In this document: one piece after another, positions 44,859-56,578 of the stretch
How the letters are laid out: every line of letters begins with the position of its first letter
Position numbering within the stretch: the stretch's first letter is position 1
NCBI GenBank assembly: GCA_027625915.1
Contig: JANTQA010000047.1
Span: forward strand, 12,214,001-12,278,000
Direction of reading: 5' to 3'
Length of the DNA: 64,000 bases
DNA from: Anaeramoeba flamelloides
Lineage: Eukaryota; Metamonada; Anaeramoebidae
Notes under the pieces: generated by a model
Told to the model about the DNA's origin: nothing
What the model saw: the letters and a program-made list of their open reading frames with translations, nothing else
The model's database searches: none
Program-made: the position numbers and the translations under genes

Positions 44859-47051
44859 ATGACCAACTTATTTTTGGGCTACTTGCCACAAACTATCCAA
44901 GATCTTTCCTTACTTTTAAGTTCCCAAGTCTCACGGTTTCAATACAATTGTATTGTCACTGATTTAGATCTTATTGAAGGACCATTCACAAAAACAAAAA
45001 ACCTCGAAAAATCTGAATCTTTTTGTAATTATATCATTGGTTTAACATCCGAAAACTCGACTAACAATCTCAAAACGTTATTTTCTGAACTTGAGTTTGC
45101 CAATTTTTTAGGTATTCATCACGTGATCCTCCGATCACCTTCTTTTTGTAATTATGATCAGGAATTTGAAGAATCTTATGTCAAGCCCTTATCAGGGAAT
45201 TTTGACACAAAAGAACAAAATCAAAAATCTAATGAAACAAACGTAGAAAAAAAAGAAGAAGAAAAAGAAGAAGAAAAGCAAAAGGAAAAAGAACAAAAAG
45301 AATTTGTTAATTATGCACGAAATATAGCAAAAATGTTTGCCAAGTTTACGGCCTTAAATATTTCTTTATCGGTGCCAATTGAAGACAAAAGATCATGGGA
45401 ATTTTGGTTAATGGTCAAATCCTTTAGTGACTCACCATTACTGTTAAGACTAAATCTTGTTTTAAGTGACACACTCCCTAAGCGAAAATTAACAGAATTA
45501 TGGAAATCGTGTAAGCCACAATACATTACTCTTGCGATTTCGTCCTTTGTAACAAACAAAAAAGGGTTTAGTATTCTTCCAAAACAATTTTCTTCCTTAA
45601 TTGATGAATTTATTCAAGAAGGTTGTGGTATAATTATTGAGTGTGAAAATGAAGTTGAAGATTATCAATTACAACAACTAAAACAGAAACAAAAACAGAA
45701 ACAAAAACAAAAACAGGAAACAAAACAAATCAATCTTAATCTAAACAAAATAATAAGCCAAACAAATTCAATCCAAAATAATGGTGAAGAAAATAATAAC
45801 ACTCTCAATTATCTTAATAATGATGAAGATGAAAATTATTCTGATCAATTTGGAAATTTTTCAGAAAGCCTCAACAAAGTCTTATATTTAAGACACTTGG
45901 GTAATAAATTACCAAAAATTTCCAAATTTAAAAAATCACTTCAAGAATTCTCAGATGTATTACAAGATCCTTTACAACCACTTCAAAACAATTTGTCTTC
46001 GTATATATATTCTGTATTCGAAAAAGATATAACAAAATATGAAGTTTATGAAAAGGCTATTTATTTGGCATTAATTGATTTGTCAAAAAAGCGAAATGAA
46101 AACAAAAATGAACAAAAAAATGAAAACGATAATGAAAATGAAAATGTAAAAAATAATGATCAACCAATTAATGTTGCTATTGCGGGAGCAGGAAGAGGCC
46201 CAATTGTGAAAAGAGCAATCAAGGCATCGATGAAAAGCAATATTCAAATCAATTTATACGCCATTGAAAAAAACCCATCTGCCTTAATGGTTTTAAGAAG
46301 TATCAATTGGGAAAATAATCAAGATGTGACGGTTATTGCAGGCGACATGAGAAATCTTCAAATCGACATCAAATTTGATTTAATTATAAGTGAATTATTA
46401 GGTTCTTTTGGCGACAACGAACTATCCCCAGAATGCTTAGACGGGGTACAATTGGCATGCCTAAAGCCTAACGGGATCATGATCCCACAAAGCTATTCTT
46501 CCTACTTGGCGCCAGTCTCTTCATTTGGCACCTGGATCGCTTTAAAACAGTACTCTAAATCTAATGGGAAAAATGACGATCAAAAAATGAAAAATTGTTT
46601 GGAATCTTCATATGTCGTAAGATTTGGCTGTCCTCTCCTCATCGGCGAGATCAAAAAATGCTTTGTTTTTAATCATCCCCAAGATTCTTCAATTCTGAGA
46701 AACAATTTCCAATCCAATAACCATAACCAAAGATTTTTAAAAATAAATTGGATTGCAAAGCAGGATTCTGTTTGCCATGGGTTGGCTGGCTATTTTACCA
46801 CACAACTATACAGAGATGTGCAATTATCTATACACCCAGAAAGCCATACAAAAAAAATGGCGAGTTGGTTTCCGCTATATTTTCCATTTTCTCAGCCAAT
46901 CAAAATAAAAAAAGGCCAAATAATCGAAATTTACATTTGGAGAATTGGAAATAAAAAACAGGGTGGAGTGTGGTATGAATGGGCAATGACAAAACCTTTA
47001 CAATTACATATACACAACCCAAACGGAAGAGCTTCAAAAATTGGTTTATAA
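44859..47051 (+). CDS. PRMT5: Protein arginine N-methyltransferase 5
   Basis: An intronless 730-residue protein (human 637), the type II enzyme making symmetric dimethylarginine on Sm, histone and ribosomal proteins. The N-terminal third corresponds to the TIM-barrel domain, with a Glu/Lys insertion at about 128-148 and a Lys/Gln plus Asn-rich insertion at about 274-325. The catalytic part begins DPLQPLQNNLSSYIYSVFEK. F387 is the family Phe that sets symmetric methylation (human F327). AGAGRGP (442-448) binds S-adenosylmethionine. LYAIEKNPSALMVL follows. The double-E loop SELLGSFGDNE has E512 and E521. The beta-barrel contains LSPECLDGVQ, CHGLAGYFTTQLY, SWFPLYFPFSQPI and VWYEWAMTKP, ending HNPNGRASKIGL as in human. 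All key residues are present, so it should be active. Confidence 0.97.
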   Translation: MTNLFLGYLPQTIQDLSLLLSSQVSRFQYNCIVTDLDLIEGPFTKTKNLEKSESFCNYIIGLTSENSTNNLKTLFSELEFANFLGIHHVILRSPSFCNYDQEFEESYVKPLSGNFDTKEQNQKSNETNVEKKEEEKEEEKQKEKEQKEFVNYARNIAKMFAKFTALNISLSVPIEDKRSWEFWLMVKSFSDSPLLLRLNLVLSDTLPKRKLTELWKSCKPQYITLAISSFVTNKKGFSILPKQFSSLIDEFIQEGCGIIIECENEVEDYQLQQLKQKQKQKQKQKQETKQINLNLNKIISQTNSIQNNGEENNNTLNYLNNDEDENYSDQFGNFSESLNKVLYLRHLGNKLPKISKFKKSLQEFSDVLQDPLQPLQNNLSSYIYSVFEKDITKYEVYEKAIYLALIDLSKKRNENKNEQKNENDNENENVKNNDQPINVAIAGAGRGPIVKRAIKASMKSNIQINLYAIEKNPSALMVLRSINWENNQDVTVIAGDMRNLQIDIKFDLIISELLGSFGDNELSPECLDGVQLACLKPNGIMIPQSYSSYLAPVSSFGTWIALKQYSKSNGKNDDQKMKNCLESSYVVRFGCPLLIGEIKKCFVFNHPQDSSILRNNFQSNNHNQRFLKINWIAKQDSVCHGLAGYFTTQLYRDVQLSIHPESHTKKMASWFPLYFPFSQPIKIKKGQIIEIYIWRIGNKKQGGVWYEWAMTKPLQLHIHNPNGRASKIGL

Positions 47052-48299
47052 AACAAATTAATTTTTATTTAACTTTTTGTTTTTTTTTTTTTTTTTTGAA
47101 AACAAAACATAGTCATTTTTAAAAAGTGTGATAAAAAAAAGTTTTTTCAAAAATATCTCTATAATAGATGACAAACTTCAATAAACTCATTTTTTATTGA
47201 TTTGTTAAAAAAAACTTTTTTTCATACTTTTTTTAAAATGTCTTTAATTATTTAAAAAAATTTTATAATTGAAATAGAATCTTGTAAATTTTTTTTTATA
47301 AGTTAATTGTTAGTTATAGATGTATATTTATTATATATATATATATATATATCTATGCTTAAATTATTATTTATCCAATAATTATTGATATAATCAATTC
47401 ATAAAAAAAATTATCTATTATTTTTTACAATTTTGTTTATAAATAAAACCCCAATTCAAACTTTTTGTCATACCAAAATTCAATTTTTAAATTAAAAAAA
47501 AAGATCAACATGTGTATTATCAAAGTGAAAAATCACATTGAACATCATGTTGTTAATGAAGTGTTAACATATATTTATTTGAAACTCTTTTTAAGTCAAA
47601 GTGGCCCAGTTTTATTGATGAAATAGAATAAATTTAAGAGTTTAATCCAATATTCTTCTCAAAATAAATTTTCATTTTTTAGTTCAGGATCATTTTTTGG
47701 ATTTTTATTGTTTTTTTATTTTATTTTTATTTTTTTTTTTTTGCTTATTTTCTTTTCATTTGTTTTTTAAAAGTCAATTTGAAGAAAAAAAAACTGTTTT
47801 AAACCTCCAAATTAACATTAAAAAAAATTGTCTATTTGTATTTCTTTTCAAATGAACACACTTATTCATAAAAAATCTTGTTTTAAACAATTTTAATTTT
47901 TTAAAGAAAATTTCGAAATATTTCACAAGATGTTTCAGTGAATATTTGTTATGTCATATTTTTGTTATTTTTTTTTTTTTTTGGAAATTTTTATAGGCAT
48001 TTCAGGAATTTCTTTTATGAAAATCAACTCTACTATGAAATGTATTATTTTTCTTTTTTCTAATTAATCCTGTATTGCTTGATTTTTTTTTAAAAAATCA
48101 ATGTTTCATTATTAGTTATTCGCATTTGGGAGAAATGGCGTTTACAAGATATCATATAATGCAAAATAATTATACAAAAATTAGATTAATAAAAAAAATT
48201 AATCTATAATTATGTGGTGAATACAAAAACAAAATAAAATTAGTTTATTTGCTGAATTTAACTGAATAATTATCTTTAAATTTAAAAAATATATAAATT

Positions 48300-48432
48300 C
48301 GGGCACCCAGTGCCCCACTTCGAGAGTCGTGGAATACCAATTATTAATCACGGAATGTGGAATTTTTATCCATAATTGATAATCTTTCTATCGGGTTTTT
48401 GCACCTCCTGTCCAGGATGTGGATAGTTTCTA
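48300..48432. ncRNA. Candidate structured non-coding RNA
   Basis: A sharply bounded GC-richer block in an AT-rich desert with stacked hairpins. GGGCAC-CCA-GTGCCC is followed by CCAC...GTGG around TTCGAGAGTC. A long stem CAATTAT/ATAATTG encloses CACGGAATGTGG. The last hairpin is CTATC...GATAG enclosing CAC-CT-CCTG-TC-CAGG-AT-GTG. Read on the minus strand the block ends in the GGGCAC hairpin and reaches a T6 run within about 15 bases, as for RNA polymerase III transcripts. I do not match it to a tRNA, U1, U2, U4, U5, U6, SRP or RNase P RNA. Strand and identity are open. Confidence 0.35.
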
Positions 48433-49172
48433 ATTGGTCATGAAAATGATCAATTTATTTTTTATATATCTTATATATATATATATATTAATTATTTTTC
48501 TTCTTCTCTTTTTTTTTTTATTTGATGATTTTTCTTTAATTACTCATTGCTATAAATAAATAAATAAATAAATAAATCATCTCTAAATTTCAAAATTTTT
48601 GGCTTCAATAAGTGATTTGATTATCTTATTTATTGAAAAGTCTTGAATGTTTTTAGAAAAAAAAATATAACTGAAAAAAAAATAAATTAAAAATTTTCCC
48701 ATTTAGTAAAGATACCCCCAAAGAATTTTTGGATATAAAGAATGTAAATTGTTTAAAAATGAATTATTGAATAAAAAAAGAAGAAGAGAAATCTAATATT
48801 TTGAATATATAAGTACCGACTAGAAAACAATAAAATTAACTTTTTTAAAAAAATAATAAAAAATTTAATAATTATAATTGTTTTTTAAAGATTTTTCTAA
48901 CAAATAACAATAGATAATTATCATAATTTTGAAATTTTATTCAAAAATATATTTTTAAACTAATATCTTTAATAAATTTTTTAAAACAATTCAACTTTAA
49001 TTCATAATTTCTCTTAAAAATTAACAACAGAAAAAACAAAATAAATCTTCATGGAAAATCAAAATTAATTTGAATTTTTTTTCTTTTTGTCAATAATTAC
49101 TCTAAAACTGGCATTGGATTTATCTCTTCCTATTTTTAGTGGTAGCAGTTAAAAGTGATTTCTGAATATAAA

Positions 49173-49176
<4 letters not shown>

Positions 49177-49207
<31 letters not shown>
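49177..49207. repeat. (TA)n microsatellite
   Basis: About 15 perfect TA units. Confidence 0.9.
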
Positions 49208-49209
<2 letters not shown>

Positions 49210-49744
49210 ATTTCTCTCTTGAATTCCGAAATTGATTTCTTATTATTTTAATATAACCTAATTTCATTTAAAATGCATGAAAAAAAAAAATTAAATATTA
49301 ACATACTGAAAAAAATATTGACTTTCTCATTTAAAACACCATGAATTTCAAAATCAAAGTTCTATGTTAACTCAGTTTAAATTATCTACTAAATTTTTAA
49401 AAAAATATAATAATTATTTTAACTCGAAAAAAATATAAGTTCTTTATCAAAGCACAGTTTAAATCTCTTTTTTCTAATATATTGAATAAAAAAATACAAG
49501 ATCGAAAACCAAACAATTAAATATAAAATTCTCCTACAATAATTTTTTAAAACCTGGAAAACTCAACTTATTACTCCCAGAAATACTTTTTAATTTGAAA
49601 ATTTTTAATCAATAATTATTAACATAATATTAATTTGTTAAATGTGTTATTAACAATAATTGTATTAAAAGTGCCAATTTTATTTTTGAAAGTATTTTTC
49701 TGTTTTTTCGTATATTTTAAAACAAATAAAACAAAACAAATTAA

Positions 49745-50165
49745 CTGTTGTTGAAAAAAAGTGAAACATGGAAAAAAATTGAAACATGGTTTTTAATTGG
49801 GAACTTTACTGAAAATTAAAAGTTAAGATCAATGAAAAAAAGAATAAATAAATAATCAAAGACAAAATGAAGTATTCACCATAATAACAGTTTTTTTAAA
49901 TACTATCTTTTGGTATGGGTTTTTCTCTGATTGATCAATTATAAAAAATTTTTTCAAAAAATTGACTATTTTTAAGATCTCCAAAACTACATTACCAATT
50001 ATCACTAAACCAAGTAGATTTAAATTGTATTTGTTGGGTTGACTGAAAATAATATAATGGGTTATTATTTGAAGTTAATTGGTTTCTTCTTTTTATTGAT
50101 TTTACTTTTCATTTTCAGGTAATGTTCCCAATTAAAAACTGTGTTTCACTTTTTTTCCATAACAG
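49745..50165. mobile_element. 421-bp MITE, possible TAA duplication
   Basis: The inverted ends CTGTTGTTGAAAAAAAGTGA AACA and CTGTTATGGAAAAAAAGTGA AACA continue to TTTTTAATTGGGAAC and TGAAAATKAAAAGT. TAA flanks both sides (a 3-bp TWA duplication would fit PIF/Harbinger; inference). It is a short relative of the 1.15-kb element at 9591-10738. Confidence 0.75.
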
Positions 50166-51346
50166 TAATTCTATAAATAAAAAAAAATAATAGATCTTTT
50201 CAAATAACTTATCTAAATTAATACAGCTTGTTGTTTGGAATTTTAATATCTGAAAAAGTGTATTGACAAGTCTTTTAAATTTCAAGAAATTGAATAAATA
50301 TTTCTGAATAAAATAAATGTTCAAATTTTTTAGATCTTCAAGGATCCAATATTTGATTTATTTTTCATGTATTTTTTAAAATAATATTAAAGACACAAGG
50401 TTACTTGTTCATAAAGACCCTTAAAAATTATTAAAAGCGAGATTTCTTCAAAATTAAATTTTTTGTAAATTTTTATTTTTCTTTTTTGATCTAAAAAATC
50501 AAAACAAAAAAGATCTAGATCTTTTGAATGAACCTTCATTGGGAAAAATGAACTATGAACTCTTTGAAAAATGATAACTTATTTTTTCTAAAGTTGATAA
50601 AGTGATTTGTATTATCATATTTAATTGAATCCTTTTAATGAAGTACTCTATTACCTTTGTGAAAAAAAATGAAGAAGAGTTACTAACCCATTAAAGTTAA
50701 TTTGTTTCTTCTTTTTAATGATTTTAACTTTTCATTTTCAATAAGTTCCCCAGTGATAATCTTAATCAGATTGTTTTTTTGAGATCCCAAACTTTAACTT
50801 CACATAAGATATCTTTAAGAAGTTACTCAAAAAAAAGAAACTTTTTTAAAACCCGAGAATAATTATTATTTTGTTTCTCTAGTTTTGATTAGTTCTTGAG
50901 TAATTCCAGCTTCGAAACCGAAAGTCTATTTTAGGAATTTCTCAGTTTAATATTAATTTTTTTGAAATTGTCTTGAACAAGATCCATTTGATTCTTTTGA
51001 TTTATTTTTTAAAAATGTCTTGTTAGAGCATTAATATAAAATTCATTTTTTTACTTCAAATGTTTGAAAGAAAAGAATTTCTCCCATAATAAAAAGATCT
51101 CAATTAAAAAATTTGTTTTAAAACACAAATTTTCAATCTACATGTCTCTGTTTTCTCAACCAAATAAGGTAAAAGTTAAAAAATAATTTTTTTTGCATTT
51201 ATTTTTTTTTTTTTTATTTTCTTCTCTGGTTTTTTTTTTGATTGTTTAGTTACCTCAAGAAATTGGAAAAAAATTGAACAACACCAAGACAAATTTTTGA
51301 TCACCAACAAGTTTTAAATCTTTCAAAAAAAGTTTCCGAATAAATT

Positions 51347-53233
51347 ATGGATTATCGAACATTTAATTCTTTCAAGTACACGCTCTTATTACATCCACTT
51401 CGTCACCAAAGGGTAACTCAGCCACACTTGGCAAAAAACCATGTAGGAAAGAAAGATCCGTTTTCAACACTTCCTGATGAGGTTATTTTAGAAATCTTTG
51501 GATATTTAGATCACCCTATTCATTTGGGTTTGTGTTCTTGTGTGGGTCTTCGTTTCAATCGGATTGCAGACGATTACAGCTTATGGTATAACATTTTACA
51601 CAAGTACTCTGATTATTTAGATTTCAAATCATTGAGATTAAACACATACACCCTTTATGACTATTACCAGTTAGACAAGTTAGGGCTTGATCAAGAAATT
51701 ACAAAGGTGATCCAGTTCAGGGAATTTATCAAAAAGAAAATTTTGTTTTCTCAATTGGCAGCACCACCACAATCGTTCTTTTCAAAAACCCCGACAATTC
51801 TCAAATTCAAGAACTCAAACAATTTCCAAATTGATAACAAACTCCTTGAGAAATTATTAAGCCAGCTCAAATTTCAAATTATCAAGCCAGATCAACATTT
51901 TGATCAAATAATCGAACAAGAAAAGGAAAAAGAAAAGGAAAAGGAAAAAATCATCAAAAAACACAAGCTTATAATCAAAGAAATCGTCAGACTCAAGAAA
52001 AAAAATTTAATCCCCTTCCAACCAAACCCAAACACAAAAACAAATTTAAACGAAAATTTCACAAGCAACATGACTGGGATTGGCAATAATAATACCAACA
52101 ATAACAGTGTGAACCAAAGCCAAACCAATTCAAATGAACAAAACAACCCAAATCAGCAAAGCACCCCAACCCCAAACCACAATCAAAACCAAAATCAAAA
52201 TCAAAATATAATAAGAAATATGCAATTAAAACTGAAAGATGATCCTTTTTTTGTATTTGTGCATAAGGAACCGAAAAGATTTTTTACCCAGCAAGTAAAT
52301 GAATATTTTAAATTGGACATCCTCCGTAAAGACAAATTACAAGAAAAAAAGAAAAGAGAAAGATATGAGCAATTTTTTGATATCATCTTCAATCGCTACA
52401 CTTTCACGATCTGCTTTTTTTTGTGCTTTGTCTTTTGCCCTCTTTTAATTTCTTTAAAATTAGACTTGGTGATCGATCTTTCATGGATTTATATAATTTC
52501 GCCCCTAATTGCCACCACATTTTCGCTGTTTCTTGGTGTTGTATTACATACCATTTTCTTGCCGACTTCGACAGGCCGTGACAATGATGAGAACGATGAT
52601 CGGCTTTTCATGGTTGCACTGTCCTTATTCATTTTTTGCTTTCTCGGCTTCATTATCTCCATCGCGCTCAAACTCGATCAAATCCTCGTGATCAATTATT
52701 CAAATTTCTTGCTTTTACCAGCAATCCTATTGGTGGTGGTGTTTCTCGCGGGCGCAAAAACGGCCTTTGAACACTTTACTAACCCTTATTATGAATCAGA
52801 ATTATGGGTTCTCCTGCTATTACTTTTCCACATTTTAACTCTCTTTTTTACATACTGCCTCATCATTTCCAATACCGAAGAAAAATTTGTAATTTTGAAT
52901 TTTGCTTTCAAATACAACATTAATAACAATTTAAAATATCAATTTTTGCCCATTTGGATCGATTCTATCATCGGTGTACTGACCTTCAGTTGGCTTATTC
53001 TCAGAATTTGCCTGGGCAGGTTCAATCAGTATAATGAAAAAGAAAAAAAAACAATAATAATTGTTAACTTCCTTGTAATTCTTTCTTTTGGCTTGTCTTC
53101 CGTATTAATTTATTCTAAATTACTAGGAAGATTCCATTTTGGTTTCATTACTACTTCCATCCCTACAATCTTTGTTTGTTCATTTATTACTGTTTTTTTC
53201 TTAGTATTTAAACCTAGAGTTTATGGCTGGTAA
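51347..53233 (+). CDS. F-box protein with C-terminal multipass membrane domain
   Basis: Intronless, 628 residues. An F-box lies at about 40-85: TLPDEVILEIFGYLDHP, then LCSCVGLRFNRIADD and SLWYNIL. F-box domains bind Skp1 in SCF ubiquitin ligases. A charged, Asn/Gln-rich linker follows (about 170-300, with [10 protein letters not shown] and NQNQNQNQN). Residues about 345-628 hold roughly eight hydrophobic helices. The repeated pattern LKLDLVIDLSWIYIISPL and LKLDQILVINYSNFLLLPA resembles the LKLDG...WSW...PLW repeats of TMEM185-type membrane proteins. That assignment is tentative. The combination would place an SCF substrate receptor on a membrane. The ATG is preceded by A-rich leader and followed at once by conserved-looking sequence. 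Confidence 0.85.
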   Translation: MDYRTFNSFKYTLLLHPLRHQRVTQPHLAKNHVGKKDPFSTLPDEVILEIFGYLDHPIHLGLCSCVGLRFNRIADDYSLWYNILHKYSDYLDFKSLRLNTYTLYDYYQLDKLGLDQEITKVIQFREFIKKKILFSQLAAPPQSFFSKTPTILKFKNSNNFQIDNKLLEKLLSQLKFQIIKPDQHFDQIIEQEKEKEKEKEKIIKKHKLIIKEIVRLKKKNLIPFQPNPNTKTNLNENFTSNMTGIGNNNTNNNSVNQSQTNSNEQNNPNQQSTPTPNHNQNQNQNQNIIRNMQLKLKDDPFFVFVHKEPKRFFTQQVNEYFKLDILRKDKLQEKKKRERYEQFFDIIFNRYTFTICFFLCFVFCPLLISLKLDLVIDLSWIYIISPLIATTFSLFLGVVLHTIFLPTSTGRDNDENDDRLFMVALSLFIFCFLGFIISIALKLDQILVINYSNFLLLPAILLVVVFLAGAKTAFEHFTNPYYESELWVLLLLLFHILTLFFTYCLIISNTEEKFVILNFAFKYNINNNLKYQFLPIWIDSIIGVLTFSWLILRICLGRFNQYNEKEKKTIIIVNFLVILSFGLSSVLIYSKLLGRFHFGFITTSIPTIFVCSFITVFFLVFKPRVYGW

Positions 53234-53450
53234 AAAAAAATAATATTTTAGAAATGATCACTTTTGTCATGTTTAATTGTAAATAAATATATACATATAT
53301 TAATTCTTCTTTTAATTGATCATTTATGTCTTTCATTATTATTCTTTCATTTGAAAAGATGAAGAAATTAATAATCATATTAATAAATTTCTTTTTTTGG
53401 TTTTAGTATATTTTTTTCTAGATCTTTACTTTTTATTTATGTTAAATTAG

Positions 53451-53938
53451 AGTAGTGAAAAAAATACCGGACATGAAAAAAATCCCGGACACGATTTTTA
53501 ATTGTGAATATTAGTAAAATATTTGTCTAATTTCATTTATTTACAATCAAATTCCTTTTTTTAAGAATCGAACTTTTTCAATTTATAACTCCCCCACTTA
53601 TTAGAATGATGATTGATGAAATCACACTTGTTCAAAACACCATTCAATCAATCAAAAAACAAGAAGAAAAATTATCATTTTCCAAACTCTAGTAAACCTC
53701 AATAAAACTGGATTGTTTTTCAAAAAAAGTTGATCAACATATGGCTATCAAACAATTACTCGAGTATTCTAGAGACACCTTACTTTGATGGACTTTAGGT
53801 AGGTTTATTACTAATCTCATAAAAAAATTGATTATTTATAATAAGGATTTCATTGAAATTAGACAAAAATTTTACTAATACTCACAATTAAAAATCTTAC
53901 CCGGGATTTTTTTCATGTCCGGTATTTTTTTCCCTACT
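53451..53938. mobile_element. 488-bp TIR element, ATACCGGACATG family, copy 2
   Basis: The ends are AGTAGTGAAAAAAATACCGG ACATGAAAAAAATCCCGG and the inverted equivalent beginning AGTAGGGAAAAAAATACCGG. The arms continue for about 90 bp (GATTTTTAATTGTGA, TTTGTCTAATTTCA). The interior has CTCGAGTATTCTAGAG, also found (CTCGAGTATTCTATAG) in the copy at 37469-37961. It is non-coding. Confidence 0.8.
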
Positions 53939-53960
53939 ATATATGTTTTTCTTTTTCTTT

Positions 53961-54908
53961 TTAAGGGACTAGTCTCTATTAATTTTTTTTTTGACCAATA
54001 ACTAAATAAGAAATCCTTATCTTGAAATATGTATAAAATTGAAAATAGACTTTTTTTTTCAATTTTAGAACTTTTAGTTCTTGTTTTGTTTTTTAAAAAT
54101 TTTACAATTCTAGTCAAAAAAAGTGATTTTTACAAATTTTTTTTAAAAAAAATATCTTTTTAGGGATAAGAATTTTTTGATTAATTTTGGATTTAATTAT
54201 TATCTCAATAATAATATTTATTCTCATTTTGAAAAATGGAAAAATAATTTAAAACCAGTTAATATTATCTCTTTCACTTCTGTTCATCCAACTTGACTCT
54301 ATAAAGAACTCAATTTGTTTTATCAATTATTACTTTTTAAAAAAATAGTTCTTCTTCTTTTCTTTTCTTTTTTTTTGACTCTGACAAAAACTTTTAGAAT
54401 GATAATTTGGTCTGTACTTGCAAAAATTTCAAATTCAACAAAAACCAAAGAGTGTAAACTGAAAATGTAGATTCATGAAAAAAAAAGAATGGCACAGTAA
54501 AAGAAAGAAAATCTATTATTTTAGTAAAGTATATATTGCATTTTTTTTTTACATCAAACTGTTTTTTCATGCAAATCCAAAAAAACATTTTCAGGTTTAT
54601 TTTTCAAATTATTTTTTGTACTTCTTCCACAAACAAACAAGGTTTTGCTTTCTTGCTCATATTTTTTTTTTATTTTTTGTATTTGTGCGAAAAGTTGAAA
54701 AAAAGCAACTTTCAAAAAAGTGAAAAAATTGAAAAAATTTTTTTTTCTATAAAAACAATAACTAAATTTAATGAATATCATTTATCGAGATTCCATTAAT
54801 ATACAAAGTATTTTTTCACTTTGGTTTCAAATCTAAGTAATTGGCAAAAAAAATTCTAAATCTCTATTAAATTTACCTAAAAAAATTTAATAGAGACTAG
54901 TCCCTTAA
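53961..54908. mobile_element. 948-bp TIR element with TTAA termini (piggyBac-type MITE)
   Basis: It is bounded by TTAAGGGACTAGTCTCTATT AA and its inverted partner ending AGACTAGTCCCTTAA. TTAA at both edges is the target of piggyBac-type transposases (inference). Two overlapping short open stretches inside are Phe/Lys-rich and look like composition artefacts. A second AATTTAATAGAGA / TCTCTATTAAATT pair lies just inside the right end. Confidence 0.7.
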
Positions 54909-54934
54909 ATGGTATAAACGGTTGGTAATATGTT

Positions 54935-56578
54935 CTACAGCCATTTCAACTCGACTGTGAATGGCAGTCATTCTTTGAATAGTTGGGAAATATTCTGAGT
55001 AAATTTATAATTATTTTAAAGTATTTCAAATCATTTTAAGTATATACTTTGAATTATTTCTGTTAATTTTAAAAATATTTTATTTGTTTTTTTTTTTTTA
55101 TTGAGGAGGAAGTGTAGATTACACTCTAAGTGCCCTTTTACTTAAATTCCCTTTCAGAAATTTAAGCGCAAAATCATAGATTTCACGATTATTAATTAAC
55201 GAAAATAATTTTAAGCTATCATAATTTAAAATTATTTCATTAAAATTTAATTCTTTTAACTTTTTCAGAAAAATTAATCTATCTTTTTCATAGGATGGAC
55301 ATACCCATAAAAAGTGATCAATATTTTCTATTATTTCCTTATGTTCATATTTTAAACATAAAGGACAAAATTTATTTGAATTTTTATTTATTACATAATA
55401 ATATCTATTTAAGCAGTTGGTAAATGTTCTGAATTTTAGAATTGTTGAACTTGATGGATAACTTAAATATCTTTGATTAATAAATAAATTTTTTTGGTTT
55501 TTAATTATTGCGAAATATTTTTGTACCTTCCAACTGGTAGAATTCAACAACTCATTATAATTATAATTATAAATTTCTTTTTTAAGAAGGTTTAAACTCT
55601 CCGAATTCCAGTTAATTTTATTGTTTATTCTTTGATTAAATTTTATTAATTTTTCCAGATAGGGTAGAGATAATTCTTTTTAATTTATTTTTTGAATTTG
55701 AATTTCTTTTTTATTGATTGATATTACCAAATTTTCGAATTTAAATTCTGTTTTATAAATAAGAATTGGTGTGTTTCTGTTTATTTTGCATATTTCAGTA
55801 ATACATGTATTAATCCAAGAGTTTAAATAGTTTAGGGTTGCTATTTTATAATTATATATTTCTAATCCATATGTTAATTGACTTAATATAAAAGATTTAA
55901 ATAATCTTATTTTTAAATTATTTGTTAATAAATTATTATTGAATAATTGTTTAGAACTATTATAAGTTTCTTTTGCCTTTTTTAGGTTATAGACTAAATG
56001 TGAAATTTTTTCCAAATAAATTCCCAAATATTTAATTTTTGATAAATCTTGAGTAATTTCTGTTTTGTCTTCATTAGGTTTTAATCCAAATTGGACAATT
56101 ACTTGATATATAGCATTTAATTTTTCAAATATTTTATTTGTTATGGTTTGGTTTTGAAGATCAATCAAAACTCAACTCTTTTGTGGATACTCAGAATTAA
56201 CAATTCTTGAATCTCATTATAAATTACTTTTTTTTTCATAATTATTTAAAAAATGATTTCTTTTTTCTTTTTTTTTTATTGTTTAAGGGAGGAGTTTTTA
56301 GTTCCTATTCTTAGTCAGAATTCTTAAATTTTTTAAAAAATGATTTCTTTTTGTAAGTTTCGTTTCTTTAAGAATTTCTTACAATAGAAGAGACTTTTGA
56401 TTTGTATATAAAAATTTATACAGTGGCAAATAAAATATTTTTAAAATTAACAGAAATAATTTGAAGTAATTAGTTAAAATGATTCGAAATAGTTTGAAAT
56501 AATTATAAATTGACTTGGAATATTTCCCAACCATTCAAAGTATGACTCTGATTCATAGCTGAGTTGAAACGGCTGTAA
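54935..56578. mobile_element. Foldback element with ~150-bp arms, split by a LINE
   Basis: The left arm 54935-55086 carries CTACAGCCATTTCAACTCG, TTGAATAGTTGGGAAATATT, AATTTATAATTATTT, AAATCATTTTAA and ATTATTTCTGTTAATTTTAA AAATATTTTATTT. The right arm 56423-56578 is its inverted copy with about 15% change. Between them lie LINE copy E and about 280 bp of other sequence containing TTTAAGGGAGGAGTTTTTAG, similar to the start of the repeat at 62940. Confidence 0.65.
55089..56126 (-). mobile_element. LINE 3' fragment (copy E), longest coding remnant
   Basis: Minus strand: poly(A) after ACACTTCCTCCTCAATAAAA, flanked by perfect 16-bp repeats AAATATTTTATTTGTT at 55073-55088 and 56127-56142. It encodes the end of a non-LTR reverse transcriptase: FGLKPNEDKTEI and IKYLGIYLEK (palm end), then SFILSQLTYGLEIYNY (thumb). 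After a frame break comes CPLCLKYEHKE with HFLWVCPSYEK, a C-x2-C...H-x4-C zinc motif, ending SKRALRV. It is nearly identical to copy D over their shared length. It is 5'-truncated and inactive. Confidence 0.85.

Larger units (their letters stand above)
47052..51346. other. 4.3-kb intergenic region downstream of PRMT5
   Basis: Very AT-rich with (TA)n tracts at about 47330-47352, 48474-48490 and 49177-49207 and an (AAAT)n run at 48555-48578. It holds one structured GC-richer block (48300-48432) and one MITE (49745-50165). A partial end of the same MITE family is at about 50690-50760. No protein gene was found. Confidence 0.45.

Noticed and set aside
54475-54799. Two overlapping plus-strand open frames of 82-87 codons
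   Set aside because: They are Phe/Lys-rich, lie inside the TTAA-ended element and are open on both strands at once, as expected from A/T runs.
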